Source: Saccharothrix australiensis (GTDB lineage Bacteria; Actinomycetota; Actinomycetes; Mycobacteriales; Pseudonocardiaceae). Taken from it: a DNA stretch of 64,000 bases. The notes beneath the pieces were generated by a model that was not told the origin of the DNA, ran no database searches, and worked only from the letters and a program-made list of their open reading frames with translations. Location of the stretch: NCBI RefSeq assembly GCF_003634935.1, contig NZ_RBXO01000001.1:2815501-2879500 (forward strand). The letters run 5' to 3'. Shown here one piece after another: positions 33,669 to 41,254 of the stretch. The number at the start of each line of letters is the position of its first letter. Position 1 is the stretch's first letter. The position numbers and the translations under genes were made by a program.

Positions 33669-33686
33669 CCTGCCACTTCAGGCAGG
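33669..33686 (+). promoter_or_regulatory. Small hairpin touching a ribosome-binding site
   Basis: CCTGCC, 6-nt loop, GGCAGG. Its right arm shares two G residues with the GGAGGA ribosome-binding site (33685-33690) of the zinc-finger gene, and an A/T-rich run (TTAATTTTTT) precedes it. Confidence 0.35.
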
Positions 33687-33694
33687 AGGACACC

Positions 33695-33943
33695 ATGACC
33701 CGTGCTTTCCGCTGGATGCCGCACGACGGCCGCCGGCACGCCATCCGCCGCGAACTCGTGCCCCGCGACGAGGCCGAGACGCTGTGCGGCGCGCCGCTCA
33801 CGGTCCCGCTCGCCCAGCCCTACGCGAGCTGGTGCTGGCCGACCTGCGCCGCCTGCGACGCGGCGTGGCGCGCCCACGAGGGCATCCCGGTGTTCCCCGC
33901 GCCCCGCGACGAGCGGCCGGGCCGGACGGTGTGCGGGCGATGA
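33695..33943 (+). CDS. Small zinc-finger-like protein
   Basis: 82 residues. It has four cysteine-containing spots (ETLCGAPL, WCWPTCAACDAAW) of the kind seen in small actinomycete zinc-finger proteins that accompany DUF397/XRE genes. ATG at 33695 with AGGAGGA. Its stop overlaps the ATG of the next gene (ATGA), so the pair is translationally coupled. Confidence 0.8.
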   Translation: MTRAFRWMPHDGRRHAIRRELVPRDEAETLCGAPLTVPLAQPYASWCWPTCAACDAAWRAHEGIPVFPAPRDERPGRTVCGR

Positions 33944-34848
33944 CGGGGGAAGCGGGCGCGATGAGCTTCCGGTCGTTCGTCGTCAAGGGGTACGCCGAGG
34001 GCGAGACGATCCGCGCGCTGGCCACCGCCACCGGTCGCTCGTACGGGACGGTGCGCAGCGCCCTGGTGGCCGAGGGCGTCCGGCTGCGCAAGCGCGGCCA
34101 CCGGCCCGCGACGACGATGATGGCGGTCGCCGACGCGCGGGCCCGGCGCGAGGAGCTGTCCACCGAGCTGCTGCGCGCCAGGCTGTCCTCCGGGCTGACC
34201 GGCGCGGTCGCGGGCAGGCAGGCGGGCATCAGCCAGTCCAAGGTGTCCAAGATGGAGACCGGCCGCCTGCTGCCGAAGGCCGCGGACGTCGAGCGGCTGG
34301 CCGACGTCTACGGCGTGCCGCCCGAGGTGCGCCGCAGGCTGCTCGCGCTGGTGGACAAGGTGGTGCGCGACGCCGAGCACCGCCGGGCCGTGCTGCACCG
34401 GGGCGTCGCGCGCAGGCAGGTCGCGGTGGCCCGCGCCGAGTCGGCCGCGCGGACGGTGCGGGTGCTCTCGGTCTGCGGCGTGCCACCGCAGCTGCTGCGC
34501 GACCCGCGGCCGGACCAGCGGCTGGTCGCGGTGCTGTCCGAGGGCGCGCTGCGGTCCGCGCACCGGCACTGGGAGCGGCTGCGGCAGGTCGCCACCCGGC
34601 CCGGAGTGGAACTCGGCGTGATCCGCTGGCACGTGCGGGTCGACCTGCCCGACGCGGGGTTCGTCGTGTTCGACGAGGGCATGGTCGTGTGCGAGTTGTT
34701 GGCGGGCAACGTGGTGATCACCGACCCGGACGACGTGCGGGGCCACCTCAAGAGCTTCCGGCGCCTGCACGGCAGCGCGGTGTTCGGCGACGAGGTGGTG
34801 GCGCTGCTGGACGCCGCGCGGCGGGACTACGAGCGGTTGGGCGGGTAG
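33940..34848 (+). CDS. Double helix-turn-helix regulator (resolvase-like HTH plus XRE)
   Basis: 302 residues. The first 50 residues (FVVKGYAEGETIRALATATG, RSYGTVRSALVAEGVRLRKR) are a helix-turn-helix like those of resolvases. A second XRE-type HTH follows (RLSSGLTGAVAGRQAGISQS, KVSKMETG). The remaining 170 residues are a DUF5753-like effector region (VRVLSVCGVPPQLL, GVELGVIRWHV, VVFDEGMVVCELL). Tandem HTH domains of different families in one protein are unusual. It is coupled to the zinc-finger gene and lies 88 nt upstream of the TIR-STAND gene. Confidence 0.82.
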   Translation: MTGEAGAMSFRSFVVKGYAEGETIRALATATGRSYGTVRSALVAEGVRLRKRGHRPATTMMAVADARARREELSTELLRARLSSGLTGAVAGRQAGISQSKVSKMETGRLLPKAADVERLADVYGVPPEVRRRLLALVDKVVRDAEHRRAVLHRGVARRQVAVARAESAARTVRVLSVCGVPPQLLRDPRPDQRLVAVLSEGALRSAHRHWERLRQVATRPGVELGVIRWHVRVDLPDAGFVVFDEGMVVCELLAGNVVITDPDDVRGHLKSFRRLHGSAVFGDEVVALLDAARRDYERLGG

Positions 34849-34936
34849 TCCGGGGATGGTGCGGTTTTTGTCCTGTTCCCGGCCCCGGCGGCGTGCGACG
34901 CTGGACCGTCGTGTCCCCGACGGGCGGAGGGCGGCG

Positions 34937-37792
34937 GTGACGAGCGAGCGCCCCGACGTGTTCCTCAGCTACACCTGGTCCGACCCGGACCTGGTCGACC
35001 GCGTCGAGGACGCCCTCGCGGCGGCGGGCGTGTCGGTGTTCCGCGACGTCGCGAACCCGCCGTTCGACGCGATCTCGGAGAACCTCGCGCGGAAGCTGGA
35101 CGCCAGCAGGCTGTTCCTGGCGGTGTACTCGGCGCGCTACCCGACGCGGTACGCGTGCCAGTGGGAGCTGACGCGGGCGTTCCTCGCGGCCCGGCGGCAC
35201 GGCGACCCGCGCGAGCGCGTCCTGGTGGTGAACCCCGAGCGCGACGAGTCGCACATCGTGCCGGTGGAGCTGGAGGACGCGGGCTACCTGTCCGCCGCGG
35301 ACGGCCGGCTCGACCTGGACCGGCTGGTGGACCGGGTGCGGGAGCGCCTGCGCGACGTCCACCTGCCGCTCGGGCACGGCGCGGTCCCGTCGCCGGTCCA
35401 CCTGCCCAGGCGGGTGCTCGCGCCGCGCCGGTTCGTCGGCCGGTACCCGGCGCTGTGGCACCTGCACACCCTGTTGCACACCAAGGACGTCCGCGCGATC
35501 CGGCCGCCGACGGCGGGTTCGGCCGCGGTGGTCAAGGGCTTCACCGGCACCGGCAAGACGTGGCTCGCCGAGCGCTACGCGCTGCTGTTCCAGCAGGCGT
35601 ACCCCGGTGGCGTGCACTGGGTCGACCTGGCCGGGGTCGACGTCGCGGACGTGCCGGCCGAGGCGACCCGGCAGGTGCGCGCGATCGCCGCCGACGAGCT
35701 GGGCCTGGAGGTCGGCGGTGTGCCGGGCGACCGGCTGAACGCGGTGGTGGCGCACCACTTCACCACGCGCGGGCAGGACGTGCTGTGGGTGGTGGACGAC
35801 CTGCCGCGCGGGCTGCCCGCCGAGGTGCTGCACGGCCTGCTGCCCGCGTCGCCGCGCGCGTACACCGTCTGCACGGCGCAGGAAGCCGGGCCGGACTGGC
35901 AGCTTCCGGTGCTGGAGCCGCACGGCCTGACGCCGGTGGAGGGCCAGGAGCTGTTCGCGTTCGAGTGGCGCGAGCTGGACCAGGCCGACCGGGACGCCGT
36001 CACGGCGCTGGTCGACCGGTGCGGCGGCCACCCGTACGTGCTCGCCGCGTCGGCGCTGGACCTGCGCAACAGCCAGGGCATCGCGGGCGCGCGGCGGGTC
36101 GCGGACGCGGCGGACGCCGCCGCCACGTCGGTCGTGGGCGTGCTGCGGTCCCGCGTCCGGGAGGTGGGCGACGTCGCGCGCCTCGTGCTCGGGGTGGCCG
36201 CCGCGCTGTCGGCCGCGCCGTTCGGGGCGAGCCTGGTGACGCGCGTGCTCGGCGACCGGGTGGACGAGCGCGCCCTGGCCGCCGCGCTGGACGAGCTGGA
36301 CGACGCGGGCCTCGCGCACCGGCTCGACCGCGCCGACGCGCGGCGGGCCCGGCAGACGTGGCGGGTGCACCAGCTCGTGGTGCGGGCGGTGCGGGCGGAG
36401 GTGGCGGCCGACGAGCTGGACCGGTTGACGCGCGCGGTGGCCGACGCGCTGGCGGCGTCGCTGGCGGGTGACTGCCCGCCGGGGACCTACCGGCACGCCC
36501 GGCAGGTCGCGCGGTCGGCCGCGGTGCGCCGCGAGGTGCGGGTCGAGCTGCTGCGCGCGGTGACGCTGGCGTCGGAGCGGGAGGGCGACCTGCGCGGCGC
36601 GCACGAGGCCGCGGCGGAGCTGGTACGGCTCAAGGAAGTGCTGGGCGTGCCCGGTGTGGACGACGTGCTGCTGGCCGCGCGCACGGCGTTGGCCGCGGGC
36701 GAGTACGGCACGGCGCTGGAGCGGGCGCGCGCCGGGGTCCGGTCGGCCGGCGAGGACGGCAACTTCCCCGCCCAGTACCGCGCCCGGCTGCTGGCGGCGC
36801 AGGCGGCCGAGCACCTGGGCGACTACGCGGCGGCGGACGAGGTGTTCCACCACCGGCGGGAGGTCCGGGTGCACGGCGACGCGCCCGCGTGGATGCCGGA
36901 GGAGGAGCGCCGGCTGGTCGTCGTCGCCAGGGTCGCCGGGCTGCGGTTGCGCGGCGAGTACGCGGCGGCTCTCGACGCGGTGACCCGCCTGCTGCCCGAG
37001 CTGCCGCAGGAGCCGAGGTCCGCGGCGGTGCGCGGCGCGTGGTCGGCGGCGATGGTCGAGCTGGTCCGGCTGCGCCTGCTGCGCGGCGAGGTGGCCAGGG
37101 CGCGCAGGGCGGCGGCCGAGCTGGCCGACGCGTTCCGGTCGGTGGGCATGGTGGAGCACCCGCTGCACCTCGAAGCGGTCGCGCTGCGGGCGGAGGCCGA
37201 ACTCCGGGTGGCGCTGACCGACCTCCGGGCGCGGGACAAGGAGTGGGAGCGCTCCGTCCGGCGGATCGGCGCGCTGCGGGCCGACTACGAGCAGCGCTAC
37301 GGCCCGGACAGCCCGTTGACGTTGAACCTGCTGGTGATGGAGGGCCGGGCGCGGGTGGGGCACGGCCGTCCCCGGCGGGCGCTGGAGCTGCTGACCGACG
37401 TCGGTCCGCGCATCGCGCGGGTGCTCGGTGAGCAACACCCGCTCGGCTACCGGGTGCGGCACGCGACGGCGCAGTGCCACGCGCAGCTCGGCGACGACGC
37501 ACGCCACCGGGCGATCCTGGAGGACCTGCTGCCCCGGCAGGTGGCGGCGCTGGGCCGGCGGCACCCGGACAGCCTGGTGACCCGGTTGGACCTGGGCCTG
37601 GCGCGCGTGGCGGCGGGTGACCGGGCGCGGGGCCGTCCGCTGGTGGACGAGGCGGCGCGCGAGCTGCGGGCCCTGGGCTGGACGGAACCGGCGCTGCGCG
37701 CGTGGGTGACCGCGGTCTACAGCCACCTGCCCACGCCGGTGTGGGACTTCCTCACGTGGGTGGCGCACCGGTTCTTCCCACCGCGCGGTTGA
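34937..37792 (+). CDS. TIR-NB-ARC-TPR protein (STAND NTPase with TIR effector)
   Basis: 951 residues from GTG at 34937 (GGAGGG upstream; an earlier GTG at 34856 would only add an Arg-rich tail). Residues 5-110 are a TIR domain (DVFLSYTWSDPDLVDRVEDA), with a glutamate, E77 in CQWELTRA, at the position of the NADase catalytic residue. The P-loop GFTGTGKTW lies near 200 and a Walker B-like VLWVVDDLP near 280, giving an NB-ARC ATPase. About 540-930 are TPR-like helical repeats. In bacteria, TIR-STAND proteins often degrade NAD when the sensor part is triggered, for example by phage. Defence is inference; a signalling role is equally possible. Confidence 0.88.
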   Translation: MTSERPDVFLSYTWSDPDLVDRVEDALAAAGVSVFRDVANPPFDAISENLARKLDASRLFLAVYSARYPTRYACQWELTRAFLAARRHGDPRERVLVVNPERDESHIVPVELEDAGYLSAADGRLDLDRLVDRVRERLRDVHLPLGHGAVPSPVHLPRRVLAPRRFVGRYPALWHLHTLLHTKDVRAIRPPTAGSAAVVKGFTGTGKTWLAERYALLFQQAYPGGVHWVDLAGVDVADVPAEATRQVRAIAADELGLEVGGVPGDRLNAVVAHHFTTRGQDVLWVVDDLPRGLPAEVLHGLLPASPRAYTVCTAQEAGPDWQLPVLEPHGLTPVEGQELFAFEWRELDQADRDAVTALVDRCGGHPYVLAASALDLRNSQGIAGARRVADAADAAATSVVGVLRSRVREVGDVARLVLGVAAALSAAPFGASLVTRVLGDRVDERALAAALDELDDAGLAHRLDRADARRARQTWRVHQLVVRAVRAEVAADELDRLTRAVADALAASLAGDCPPGTYRHARQVARSAAVRREVRVELLRAVTLASEREGDLRGAHEAAAELVRLKEVLGVPGVDDVLLAARTALAAGEYGTALERARAGVRSAGEDGNFPAQYRARLLAAQAAEHLGDYAAADEVFHHRREVRVHGDAPAWMPEEERRLVVVARVAGLRLRGEYAAALDAVTRLLPELPQEPRSAAVRGAWSAAMVELVRLRLLRGEVARARRAAAELADAFRSVGMVEHPLHLEAVALRAEAELRVALTDLRARDKEWERSVRRIGALRADYEQRYGPDSPLTLNLLVMEGRARVGHGRPRRALELLTDVGPRIARVLGEQHPLGYRVRHATAQCHAQLGDDARHRAILEDLLPRQVAALGRRHPDSLVTRLDLGLARVAAGDRARGRPLVDEAARELRALGWTEPALRAWVTAVYSHLPTPVWDFLTWVAHRFFPPRG

Positions 37793-37967
37793 ACTGCCGC
37801 CCGCGGCCGGCTCGACAGCGCCGCGACCGCGCGCTGTCCGGCATCTGTCAAGTCCACTGTGGACGGCGGTCGTACTTGTCCGGTTCCTGTCCTGGACCGC
37901 GCCACCCGGCGCGGGTTCTGCTCGACGGTGTCGGCACGGCGTCGGAGAACAGGAGTGGCCGCCACAC

Positions 37968-39884
37968 ATGGACCAGCGGTTGGGAGACGGCTACCGCCTC
38001 GGCCCGCGACGCGGACCGGCGGTGCTGGGGCACGTCCACGACGGCGTGCGCGAGGCGTCGGACGGCCCGACGCCGGTCGTGATCACCGCCCTGGACGAGG
38101 ACGTGGCGACCGCGCCGGGCGCGGTGGACCACCTGACGATGCTGGTGAACCGGGTGCGCGGGGTCGGCGGGCCGAACCTGGCCCCGGTGCGGGACGTGCT
38201 GGTCGGCGGTCGGCGCGCGTACGTGGTGGCCGAGCACGTGCCGGGGCGGGACCTGCGGGGCTGGGTCGCCGCGAACGGGCCGATGCTGCCCGCCGCGGTC
38301 GCCGGGTTCGGCGCGGGCGTGGCGTCCGCGTTGGCCGCGCTGCACGAGCTGGGGGTGGCGCACCTCGGCGTCACGGCGGACAGCCTGCTGGTCGACGGCG
38401 TCACCGCCCGGCTGACCGGGCAGTGCGTGGTGCCGGTCCTGCTGGACGCGCCGGGGCTGGGGCCGGACGCCGTCGCGCCGGCCATGCCGCAGTACGTCGC
38501 GCCGGAACTGCTGCGCGGCGACCCCGTCGGACCGCCCGCCGACCTGTACGCGCTGGGCGTCGTGCTGTACCAGCTGTGCTGCGGCGTCCCGCCGTTCGCG
38601 GGCAAGCGGGTCCACCGGGTGCTGGCCGACCACGTCGAGTGCCTGCCCGGCCGCCCGGAAGGAGTCCCGGACGCGCTGTGGTCGGCGATCACGGCCCTGG
38701 TGGCGAAGGAACCGGCCGACCGGCCGTCCGCGCGGGAGCTGGCCGGGTGGTTGGCCGACCTGCCCGAGGTGCTCGGCGTGTGGTCGGTCGCGCCGTGGCT
38801 CACGACGCCGCCGCCCGCCGTGCCGTCCGCGCCCGCCCCGGCCCCGTCGCCGTCGTCGCCACCGGGACGACCGGCGCCGGCACCGCCGTCGCCGCCGACC
38901 GGGGGGTTCGGCGGCGACCTCGTCGCACCGCCCGGAGGAGCCGTGACCGGTCGCCGCCGCCGCAAGGCCGTCCTGCTCGCCGCGCTCGGCGTCGTGGCGC
39001 TCGTGGGCGGCGGGTGGCTGCTCTCGCCGGGGCCGCCGGTGGCCACACCGGCCGGCGGCGTCGCGCGCCCCGACGCCGCGTCGACGGGCGCGGCTCACCC
39101 CGGCACCGCGCACCCCGGCACCGCGCACCCCGGCACCGCGCACCACGGCACCGCGCACCACGGCACCGCGCACCACGGCACCGCGGGCACGTCCACCGGC
39201 CGCACGACCGGCGTCGCGCCGTCCACGATGCCCGACCTGGTCGGCCGGAGCCTCCACGAGGCCGTGGCGGCGCTGCCGGGCGCGGTCGAGTGGGAGGCGG
39301 TGCCCCGCAACGTGCCGGGGCAGCGGGACGGGACGGTGCTGGAGCAGTCGCCGCCGCCCGGCCGGCCGCTGGAGGGCGCGGTCCGGCTCGTGGTGGCGCG
39401 CGACGTCGAGCCGGTCCAGCTCGACTCCCTGCCGCCGGTGACCGGCTCCATGACGAGCGACCGGGTCAGCGGCGGCGTCGGGACGATGGCGGGCAGGCGG
39501 TACCCGCACAGCCTCGGCGCGGATGTCGACGGGTGCTCCACCAGCGGGCGCGGCGGTCAGGTGGACTTCCTGCTGTCGAAGGCGTTCGGCAGGTTCACCG
39601 CCACCGTCGGGCTGGACGACGAGTCGGCCGACCCGGCGGCCGAGGCGCACGTGGAGCTGTTCGCGGACAACCGGAAGGTCGCGGAGGTCACCGCCCGGTA
39701 CGGCGAGGTGACGCCCGTCGAGGCGGACCTGACCGGCGTGCTGCGGATGCGCGTGCAGTGGAAGCTGACCACCGACGGGTGCCACGGGTACACGACGGTC
39801 GTGCTCGGCAACCCGGTGGTGCACGGCTTCCCGGCGGAGCTGCCGGGTTCCCGCGCGCCGTCCGCGCCGGTGACGACCCGGTGA
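37968..39884 (+). CDS. Membrane Ser/Thr pseudokinase with PASTA and NPCBM-like ectodomains
   Basis: 638 residues. Residues 1-265 have a protein-kinase fold (APELLRGD, DLYALGVVLYQLCCGVPPF) but key residues are gone: the catalytic loop reads HLGVTADSLL instead of HRD, DFG reads TGQ, and the VAIK lysine is missing (VVITALDE). One membrane helix (about 331-350) follows a Pro-rich linker. Outside come a pentapeptide array of six GTAHP/GTAHH units (bases 39096-39185), a PASTA-like repeat (MPDLVGRSLHEAV) and an NPCBM-like domain (YPHSLGADVDGC, VELFADNRKV). It would sense wall glycans without phosphorylating. It lies 175 nt after the TIR-STAND gene. Confidence 0.85.
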   Translation: MDQRLGDGYRLGPRRGPAVLGHVHDGVREASDGPTPVVITALDEDVATAPGAVDHLTMLVNRVRGVGGPNLAPVRDVLVGGRRAYVVAEHVPGRDLRGWVAANGPMLPAAVAGFGAGVASALAALHELGVAHLGVTADSLLVDGVTARLTGQCVVPVLLDAPGLGPDAVAPAMPQYVAPELLRGDPVGPPADLYALGVVLYQLCCGVPPFAGKRVHRVLADHVECLPGRPEGVPDALWSAITALVAKEPADRPSARELAGWLADLPEVLGVWSVAPWLTTPPPAVPSAPAPAPSPSSPPGRPAPAPPSPPTGGFGGDLVAPPGGAVTGRRRRKAVLLAALGVVALVGGGWLLSPGPPVATPAGGVARPDAASTGAAHPGTAHPGTAHPGTAHHGTAHHGTAHHGTAGTSTGRTTGVAPSTMPDLVGRSLHEAVAALPGAVEWEAVPRNVPGQRDGTVLEQSPPPGRPLEGAVRLVVARDVEPVQLDSLPPVTGSMTSDRVSGGVGTMAGRRYPHSLGADVDGCSTSGRGGQVDFLLSKAFGRFTATVGLDDESADPAAEAHVELFADNRKVAEVTARYGEVTPVEADLTGVLRMRVQWKLTTDGCHGYTTVVLGNPVVHGFPAELPGSRAPSAPVTTR

Positions 39885-39886
39885 CC

Positions 39887-40852
39887 TCAGCGCCGCTCGT
39901 CCCAGCCGATGCCGTAGGACAGGTTGGGGCGCAGGTCGGTGAACGTCGCGGTGGCCTCGCCCGCCGCGTCCGCCGACAGCGGGGCGCGCGGCACGACGGG
40001 GTCGTTCAGCTCCAAGGGGAACTCGCCGTCCAGCCGCCAGATCCGCGCGGGCGCGCGGCCGACGCCGAACCGGACGCTGAGGGTGAACCGGTCGCACGGG
40101 CGGCGCGGTGTGCAGACGTAGTGCGGCGCGAACTTCATCGGCACCCGCAGGCGGAAGGAGAACGTGTGCGCCTCGCCCCGCCCCAGCGGGCGCGGGAGCC
40201 GGATGCGGAACGCGAGCCGGTTGCCGCTGACCGGGGTCGCCGGGCCGAGCAGGAACCCCCGGACGGGGTCGATGCCGACCGCGACGGGGTCGACGGACCC
40301 GTGCGCGCCCGGCGGTTCGCTGACCGTCACCGAGTGGTCCAGCTCGGTCAGCCGCTCGCGGTGGCTGACGATCCGCCGCTCCTCGAACACCTCCACGACG
40401 GGCAGGTCCAGCAGCACGGCCGTGGTCAGCTCCGCGGTGTGCCAGGGGTGGTCCGGTGACCCGGCGTCGGGCGGCGGTGGCGCCGGCCGGTACAGCGCGG
40501 CCTCCGCGAGGCGCTCCAGGAGGTCGTCCACGCGGCGGCGGATGGTGCGGGGGTCGCGGCGGACGCGGTCGGCGACGCGGGTCAGCCGTTCCTCGTAGCG
40601 GACGTCGGCGGTGCCGTTGAGGCCGAACGCGGCGTGCGCGAGGCCGGCCAGGTCGTCGGGCAGGTCGGCGACGAGTTCGGTGAGCGTGGCGATGACCTTG
40701 GCGCGCTGGGCGGGCGGCGGGTCGGCGTCGGTGATCCGGCAGACCCGGCGGACCATGCCGCCGACCCGCGCGGAGAGGTCGCCGGACTGCACTCCGTACC
40801 CCTTGCGGAGTGCTTTGAGTTCGTCCACCAGGGCCTGTGCGTCGGAGCGCAT
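39887..40852 (-). CDS. Unknown protein with helical N-domain and beta-rich C-domain
   Basis: 321 residues, no named family recognised. Residues 1-120 are helical and basic (ALVDELKALRKGYGVQSGDL, RRDPRTIRRRVDDLLERLAE) and look like a DNA-binding or adaptor module seen in many streptomycete proteins. Residues 130-321 are rich in beta strands (LTTAVLLDLPVVEVFEERRI, RLAFRIRLPRP, FSFRLRVPMKFAPHYV). The gene is convergent with the pseudokinase, only 2 nt between stops, and divergent from the micro-ORF and XRE-STAND gene. Confidence 0.7.
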   Translation of the reverse strand: MRSDAQALVDELKALRKGYGVQSGDLSARVGGMVRRVCRITDADPPPAQRAKVIATLTELVADLPDDLAGLAHAAFGLNGTADVRYEERLTRVADRVRRDPRTIRRRVDDLLERLAEAALYRPAPPPPDAGSPDHPWHTAELTTAVLLDLPVVEVFEERRIVSHRERLTELDHSVTVSEPPGAHGSVDPVAVGIDPVRGFLLGPATPVSGNRLAFRIRLPRPLGRGEAHTFSFRLRVPMKFAPHYVCTPRRPCDRFTLSVRFGVGRAPARIWRLDGEFPLELNDPVVPRAPLSADAAGEATATFTDLRPNLSYGIGWDERR

Positions 40853-41119
40853 GGTCCCATCACCTCCGGGGCGAGTGTAGCGAGGTGATCGTCACCGAAA
40901 CCCGCATTTTGCGGTTTCCGGGCGATCAGCCGAGGGGCTGGGCGGCGCGTGTTTCCGGGGTTTCCCCACCGGTCGGAAACACGCAACGCCTGGTGATTCC
41001 CGGTGACCCGGCCGACGATTTCCCACGTCGAGGAGTTCTCGACGGAGTCGGCATCGGACCGGGGTCGGCGAATCGCGTTCCCGCCGCGCCGCCGGTCCGC
41101 CCGAGGGGAGAGGCGAACC

Positions 41120-41176
41120 ATGCACACCCACGTCATCATCGACGTCGTCACCCTGCTGAGCACCCTGCTCGGCTGA
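41120..41176 (+). CDS. 18-codon micro-ORF with own ribosome-binding site and terminator
   Basis: Encodes MHTHVIIDVVTLLSTLLG. A strong GAGGGGAGAGG ribosome-binding site lies 7-8 nt upstream, and a hairpin with a T-run begins 7 nt after the stop, so it looks like a complete small transcript. The peptide is hydrophobic after its first four residues. Options are a regulatory leader peptide, a small membrane peptide or a peptide signal read by the downstream STAND regulator. It could also be a chance ORF in a leader RNA. Confidence 0.5.
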   Translation: MHTHVIIDVVTLLSTLLG

Positions 41177-41183
41177 CCAACCG

Positions 41184-41226
41184 CCTCCGGCCGCCGGGCC
41201 GCCCCCGGTGGCCGGAGGTCCTTTTC
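41184..41226 (+). terminator. Intrinsic terminator or attenuator after the micro-ORF
   Basis: CCTCCGGCC (41184-41192) pairs with GGCCGGAGG (41210-41218), then TCCTTTTC. A T-tract is rare in this genome's terminators. It lies 29 nt before the XRE-STAND start, so read-through could be regulated. Confidence 0.7.
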
Positions 41227-41254
41227 GCCGTCCATCGACCGTATCGGGGCGTCC

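Noticed and set aside
34856..34936. 27-codon upstream extension of the TIR protein
   Set aside because: Arg-rich, without homology; GTG at 34937 has the better ribosome-binding site and begins next to the TIR domain.
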